From positions 660,501 to 724,500 of the forward strand of contig OX422199.1 of assembly GCA_949130485.1 (NCBI GenBank): 64,000 nucleotides of DNA. The letters run 5' to 3'. The notes beneath the pieces were generated by a model. The model did no database searches. It saw only the letters and a list, made by a program, of their open reading frames with translations, and was not told the DNA's origin. Source of the stretch: Agelas oroides. Its lineage: Eukaryota; Porifera; Demospongiae; Agelasida; Agelasidae. How positions within the stretch are numbered: position 1 is the stretch's first letter; the number at the start of each line of letters is the position of its first letter. The translations under genes were made by a program, and so were the position numbers. This document shows, piece by piece, positions 59,956-64,000 of the stretch.

Positions 59956-62900
59956 ATGTCTTACCAACCTGCACCAGAAAAAGCCGCAGGTAACTGATAG
60001 AAGTACTGTCTAGCTAATCTCGCAAGCCAGATCCATTCCGTTCTATATACCGACCGCTTCCACACAGCAAGTGACTGCATGGCGGCGTTACGGATCTGGC
60101 TTCCGAGACTATAGCGCGGTAGGTGTTACTCAGGGTTACGACTCTTTTATCTATGCTCGAAAGCATGTACCTACGCCGCAATTTTTGCGCCCCTGCATGT
60201 ATTTACGTGCATATGGTTCCGGCGAGAAGAGGGAAAATCTGTCATTGTAACATCATCGTACGGTGCATGGGTGCCCGGCAAGTGCCTAATTGTCACAGAA
60301 AATTCAGAGCCGAGAGCTATTTGCAGTGTGAGCTCTAGCTACCGTATCTGTAGTTGGGAATAGCCACCTTCGCAGACCTTTCCACACTGTAAGTGATCAA
60401 TTACTAAAACAGGATGGTGGGAAGGCCTGCAAACGAGGTTACACTCTGAATAATGGTGTTCACATGCAGGGCATGGGTAGGTAGTGTAGAAGTTATAAGG
60501 AGCTCTTGAATGTTGACTACAACTTCTGGAAGGGGTGTAACTCTTGCAGGTATCATTTTACTCTATTCATGTTCTCATTGCAAATTATTCAGTGACGCAT
60601 GTACCAAAATTCATGCAATGAGTATATTAACAAGTTATGCATGGCATGCTAAAATTGTCTGTCCTTGGGGGAGGTAACATCACATCACTTAGATTCAGCA
60701 GATTGACTGTCCCAAAGGTGTGATCATCACTGCAACATCTGACTATGTGCATACTGTTACTAGTCTATCAAGCCACACCCTCTAGTGTGCATACTGTTAC
60801 TAGTCTATCAAGCCACACCCTCTAGAAAAGTGTGGGAAGGTCTACAGTGGAACCTCGCTAGCGGACACCCCTCAACAGTGCATGGACACCCACAATATGA
60901 TGGACAATTCTGAAAGTCCCGACTGTTTCTCCATAGATTTCAATACATTAGAATCCCCTGAATAGCGGACACCCTGCTACTCCGTATAATGGACACTTTT
61001 CACGCTCCCAATTGTACACAAACGATACGTAACGACCCCGATTTAGTGGACACTCATTGACATTTTCAGCAAGATTGTCCACCATCGCTGCTGTAGTTAA
61101 CAACTTGACATTAAATTAGCACTGTTACTCATCGTACTAGCCTCTGCTTAGCCTTCCCTGCCAGCATACAGTGTTGTGCTCAATTACGCATAGCTACCAC
61201 ACCTACTGGAAATATACTGCCCTGAGTTAGGGATACCTCGCTATAAAATTGTTGGTCCCAATGGTGTCTGCTATAGAGGGGTTCCACTGTAGCAGATGTT
61301 ATTAGTATTCATGAGTTGCTGACCAATCAGATCCTACTGTTCAATCCAGTTTGAGACAGTAGCAACACCTTGGCTTCAGTATGTAAGACTAATACTGACA
61401 CAGGCTGTGAACTATGAATATCATCTGCTGGAGGGTGAGAGATGGTGGATTAGCATACCAACTTTTAAGAGAAAACTGTAGGTGTTCGCAGTGAACCAAT
61501 AGAATTTTGTTAGGTTCACAACGCTATGAAAATTGTCACAAAGTAGTTTAACTGTCCCTCAGTCCAAATACTGCCATCTAATTGGTTCAATCAATAGAGG
61601 ATTTTCAGTTACGTCATCAAAACTGTACCCATCCGTATACTAAAACTTGCGCCACCATCTTGGAGTACAGCTTTATACATGGCAGTATATGGCGGTATCG
61701 ATCAAAAATGAACTGGTCTCACAGATAAGCTTAATTTAGCTCTTTTAACTTACAGAGCGGTGATATTTCGCCCGATTCAACACATACTAGAAGCATTCTA
61801 AGTGTCTCTTTGCATTTGCTGAGATCACCATAGAAACTACCATCTCGTTGTAATCCAACATGGCATACTTATTTCTTAAAAGTGATTACATCATGTGAAA
61901 ACCCTCAATAGTATAGTCTCTCTTTTATCACCTTATATAGTGACAACCGTTGTTAATTAGCTACACTGCATGTTTTGCCTCCCAACAGATCCAAATGTAC
62001 AGCCTCCCCCGTACCAGCCCCCAGCCCAGCCACAGCCCCCTCCAGGCCAGTACTATCCAGGTCCTAGCCAGTATCCACCTCCCCAAGGGCAGTATCCACC
62101 TCCCCAAGGGCAGTATCCGCCTCCCCAAGCCCAGTACTACCCTCCTCCAGCCCAATATGCACCCCAGCCTATGCAGCAGCAGTCCAGTGTAAGTTAGATG
62201 CTTTCACAGAAGGCAGTGCATGTAGCCTCGTTCCCAGGCCCCCTCCTCTTCTGGCCTGGAAACGAAGCTAATGTTGACGTTGCCATATGTATAATAGGGA
62301 ACCCACTTTTAGAATGATGCCTTGTACTCTGCTTATTATCATCTTGTGGCCCTGCATGACGATACCCTTCAGTGGACTTCCAAAGCCTCTCTCTGCCTTA
62401 GCACGCTATTGACTGTGTCAGCAAAGATAAGATCCAAAGCTGTAATAGCAAACAATGGATAACAGCAAATTGAATTGCCTCACCTACTCTCCCCCCCCCA
62501 CACACACACACACTCCATCTTCCAGAATGTGGTTGTGGTAGGTGCACAGCCAGCCCCAGCACCAATCACCGTCGTTACTACCCGGACCAATGCTCCCGAC
62601 TACCTCATCCTCACCATAGTTGGGTTCCTCCTCTGCTTCTTCTTTGGTGGAGTTGTGGGCATGCTCCTTCTTGTACCAGCTCTCATCTGCTCTGTTATGG
62701 TAGGATACACTAGTTTCTGACCAAGAGTACAGGGAGGATTGAGAGTGTGTGTCCTGGCTATGACACTGGGGAAGAGAGGAGGGGGAAGGAAGAAAGGGAG
62801 AAAGGGAGCAAGTGGGGAAGGGGAGAAGGGGAGAAGGGGAGAGGAGTGGAGGGGAGGGGGGAGGGGGGAGGGGGGAGGGGGGAGGGGGGAGGGGGGAGGG

Positions 62901-63359
62901 GGGAGGGGGGAGGGGGGAGGGGGGAGGGGGGGAGGAAGAAAGGGAGAAAGGGAGTAAGTGGGGAAGGGGAGAAGGGGAGAGGAGAAGAGGGGATGGGGGA
63001 GGGGGGAGGGAGGAGGAGGGAGGGGGGCAAGGTGTGTGTATAAGCATGACCCAGTATGTGTAGGTGAGTGGGTAAATGCATAGTACACTAGTCTGTTCCC
63101 CTCCCCCCTCCCCCTCTCCCCTTCCCACCACCACCACCACACATACACACAGGCCCAAAATGCCAATGAAACTGGAGACTATGACTCTGCGAAGAGGCTT
63201 GGCCAGTTTTCCCTCGGCTGGAATGTCGGTGTCTACATTTTCTATGTCCTGGCAACCATTGCATGGATAGTTGCTGTGATTGTCCTGGTTACTCGTACCG
63301 TTAATACATTTGCCAGTGGTTGCACTACCATCAATGGCATCACGACCTGTTTCGGCTAA
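59956..63359 (+). CDS. DSP4: CD225/dispanin family membrane protein, 204 aa
   Basis: Four exons: 59956-59989 (MSYQPAPEKAA), 61989-62188, 62526-62699 and 63153-63359, 204 aa. Residues 13-78 contain VQPPPYQPP and tandem QYPPPQG units ending MQQQSS. Exon 3 (79-136) holds NVVVVGAQPAPAPI, then APDYLILTIVGFLLCFFFGG and a hydrophobic run to CSVM. Exon 4 (137-204) starts AQNANETGDYDSAKRLGQFS (GD loop) and has the second membrane segment (about 158-184) and a Thr/Cys tail. Length and layout equal the other three copies. Family knowledge: CD225 proteins include IFITMs and proline-rich transmembrane/SynDIG proteins; the role here is not known. Confidence 0.9.
60845..61289. mobile_element. 445-bp TA-flanked pogo/Tigger-like MITE in DSP4 intron 1
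   Basis: Left end CAGTGGAACCTCGCTAGCGG and right end CTATAGAGGGGTTCCACTG are inverted and flanked by TA on both sides (60843-60844, 61290-61291). The interior repeats TAGCGGACACC / TAATGGACAC / TTAGTGGACAC several times. TA duplication and CAGTGGAACC-type ends suit the pogo/Tigger branch of Tc1/mariner. Confidence 0.83.
62765..63030. repeat. Purine-only minisatellite in DSP4 intron 3
   Basis: GGGGGAGGGGGGAGGGG-type units with two AAGAAAGGGAGAAAGGGAG blocks. Two-strand open frames are artefacts. Confidence 0.93.
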
Positions 63360-64000
63360 CTTTTGGAGAGCATTTCTTTGGAGCATATTGTACTGCTTGT
63401 AACTAATGAATATCCTAGTGTACAGCTACATGTGTTAACTGCTGTAGATCTAGAGTGTACAGTAGCTAGCTAGCTACGTGCGTATACGTAGAAATAACTT
63501 TTGTCTACCTATTGTTTTTTTTGCAACTGCTTTTGATGAGTTGATGAAGAGCCCTTTCAACAATCTCGTTCATGTGCAGTGGGTGACTTTGCATAAAAAC
63601 TAGGTCTATTTTTTTCTAGGGAGAATTGGTTCGTTGATTGCATGCCTGTCTCACTCCCATTCTTGTTCTAATGTTCTGGGAATGAGGTTACAATCTGATT
63701 GACTACGATCACATGACTTTGAGCTAATCTCGATGTGTTAAACTGTTGATTTGTATGTTTGTGTCCGTGTGTGGTCTGCCATACGAGGATTCCCCGTTTT
63801 CACTATTAAGGGATCCCCATATTTCTGGAAAAATGGGGGTCTATTCTCCCGGAAATATGGGGACCTGCGTCCTCCTCCATTGGTGCATGTTTTGCTGCCA
63901 ATGGTCATCTTGAGTGCATTAACTTGGGTATTTCAGATAGCGGATAGTTAGTGCAAGAGATTCAATTAACTTATTCAACTACCAAGGTCAGCTTATTCGT
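63360..64000. other. DSP4 3-prime flank to window end
   Basis: No gene seen. It has GCTAGCTAGCTA (63466-63476), an inverted fragment of the 15.8-kb dispersed repeat (63580-63640), and an imperfect palindrome GGATCCCCATATTTCTGG / CCGGAAATATGGGGACC at 63811-63866. Confidence 0.55.

Noticed and set aside
62484..63386. 300-aa minus-strand ORF opposite DSP4
   Set aside because: It is the antisense of DSP4 exons and a purine minisatellite; the plus strand has the conserved domain and splice sites.

Overview
The window is animal nuclear DNA with spliced genes. Short coding exons are joined by GT-AG introns, and the spacers and introns are full of microsatellites, minisatellites and short inverted-repeat transposons. 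The recognisable genes (POP1, an acyl-protein thioesterase, ABHD6, CD225/dispanin proteins) are metazoan in character. A non-bilaterian such as a demosponge is my best guess, from the compact genes, the high MITE density and a basic 15-residue repeat ORF at 44.3 kb of a kind I associate with sponge gene sets. This is inference, not proof. There are no rRNA genes, no CRISPR array and no intact autonomous transposon.

Layout. 1-671 (+) holds the last two exons of POP1, cut by the window edge. 973-22610 (-) holds four consecutive genes on one strand, called BTL1 to BTL4 here, for which I rebuilt complete in-frame exon chains of 266, 228, 287 and 462 aa. BTL2 and BTL3 are clear paralogues. All four lack a signal peptide, have a polar N-terminal part and end in a beta-strand-rich region with a W/C-Y-Y-x-V core. 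The pattern suggests a beta-trefoil, possibly interleukin-1-like, but I cannot prove this by eye. BTL4 and the LYPLA gene (22879-30752, +) are head to head across 268 bp. LYPLA is complete (9 exons, 234 aa, Ser-Asp-His triad) and carries a 1.7 kb pyrimidine minisatellite in an intron. ABHD6 (31170-39023, -) is complete (6 exons, 334 aa) and is head to head with the first of four CD225/dispanin genes.

39434-63359 (+) is a tandem array of four CD225/dispanin genes (DSP1 to DSP4; 215, 197, 175 and 204 aa). All share one four-exon plan: a tiny start exon, a Pro/Gln/Tyr-rich exon with PPPY motifs, the first membrane segment, and the second membrane segment. Vertebrate IFITM proteins, which restrict virus entry, belong to the same superfamily, but the function here is unknown.

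Mobile DNA. There are five copies of a hAT-like MITE with visible 8-bp target duplications, a TTAA-flanked 769-bp element, a TA-flanked pogo/Tigger-like element, a MITE with an 11-bp target duplication, and many foldback elements beginning TAGCCTCGTTCCCAGGC. Several tandem duplications touch gene parts: a duplicated DSP1 promoter and first exon, a duplicated DSP2 exon-3 end with its donor, a repeated BTL4 acceptor, and a repeat array built from the BTL2 3-prime end. The window thus shows two expanding lineage-specific families beside conserved lipid-hydrolase and RNA-processing genes.
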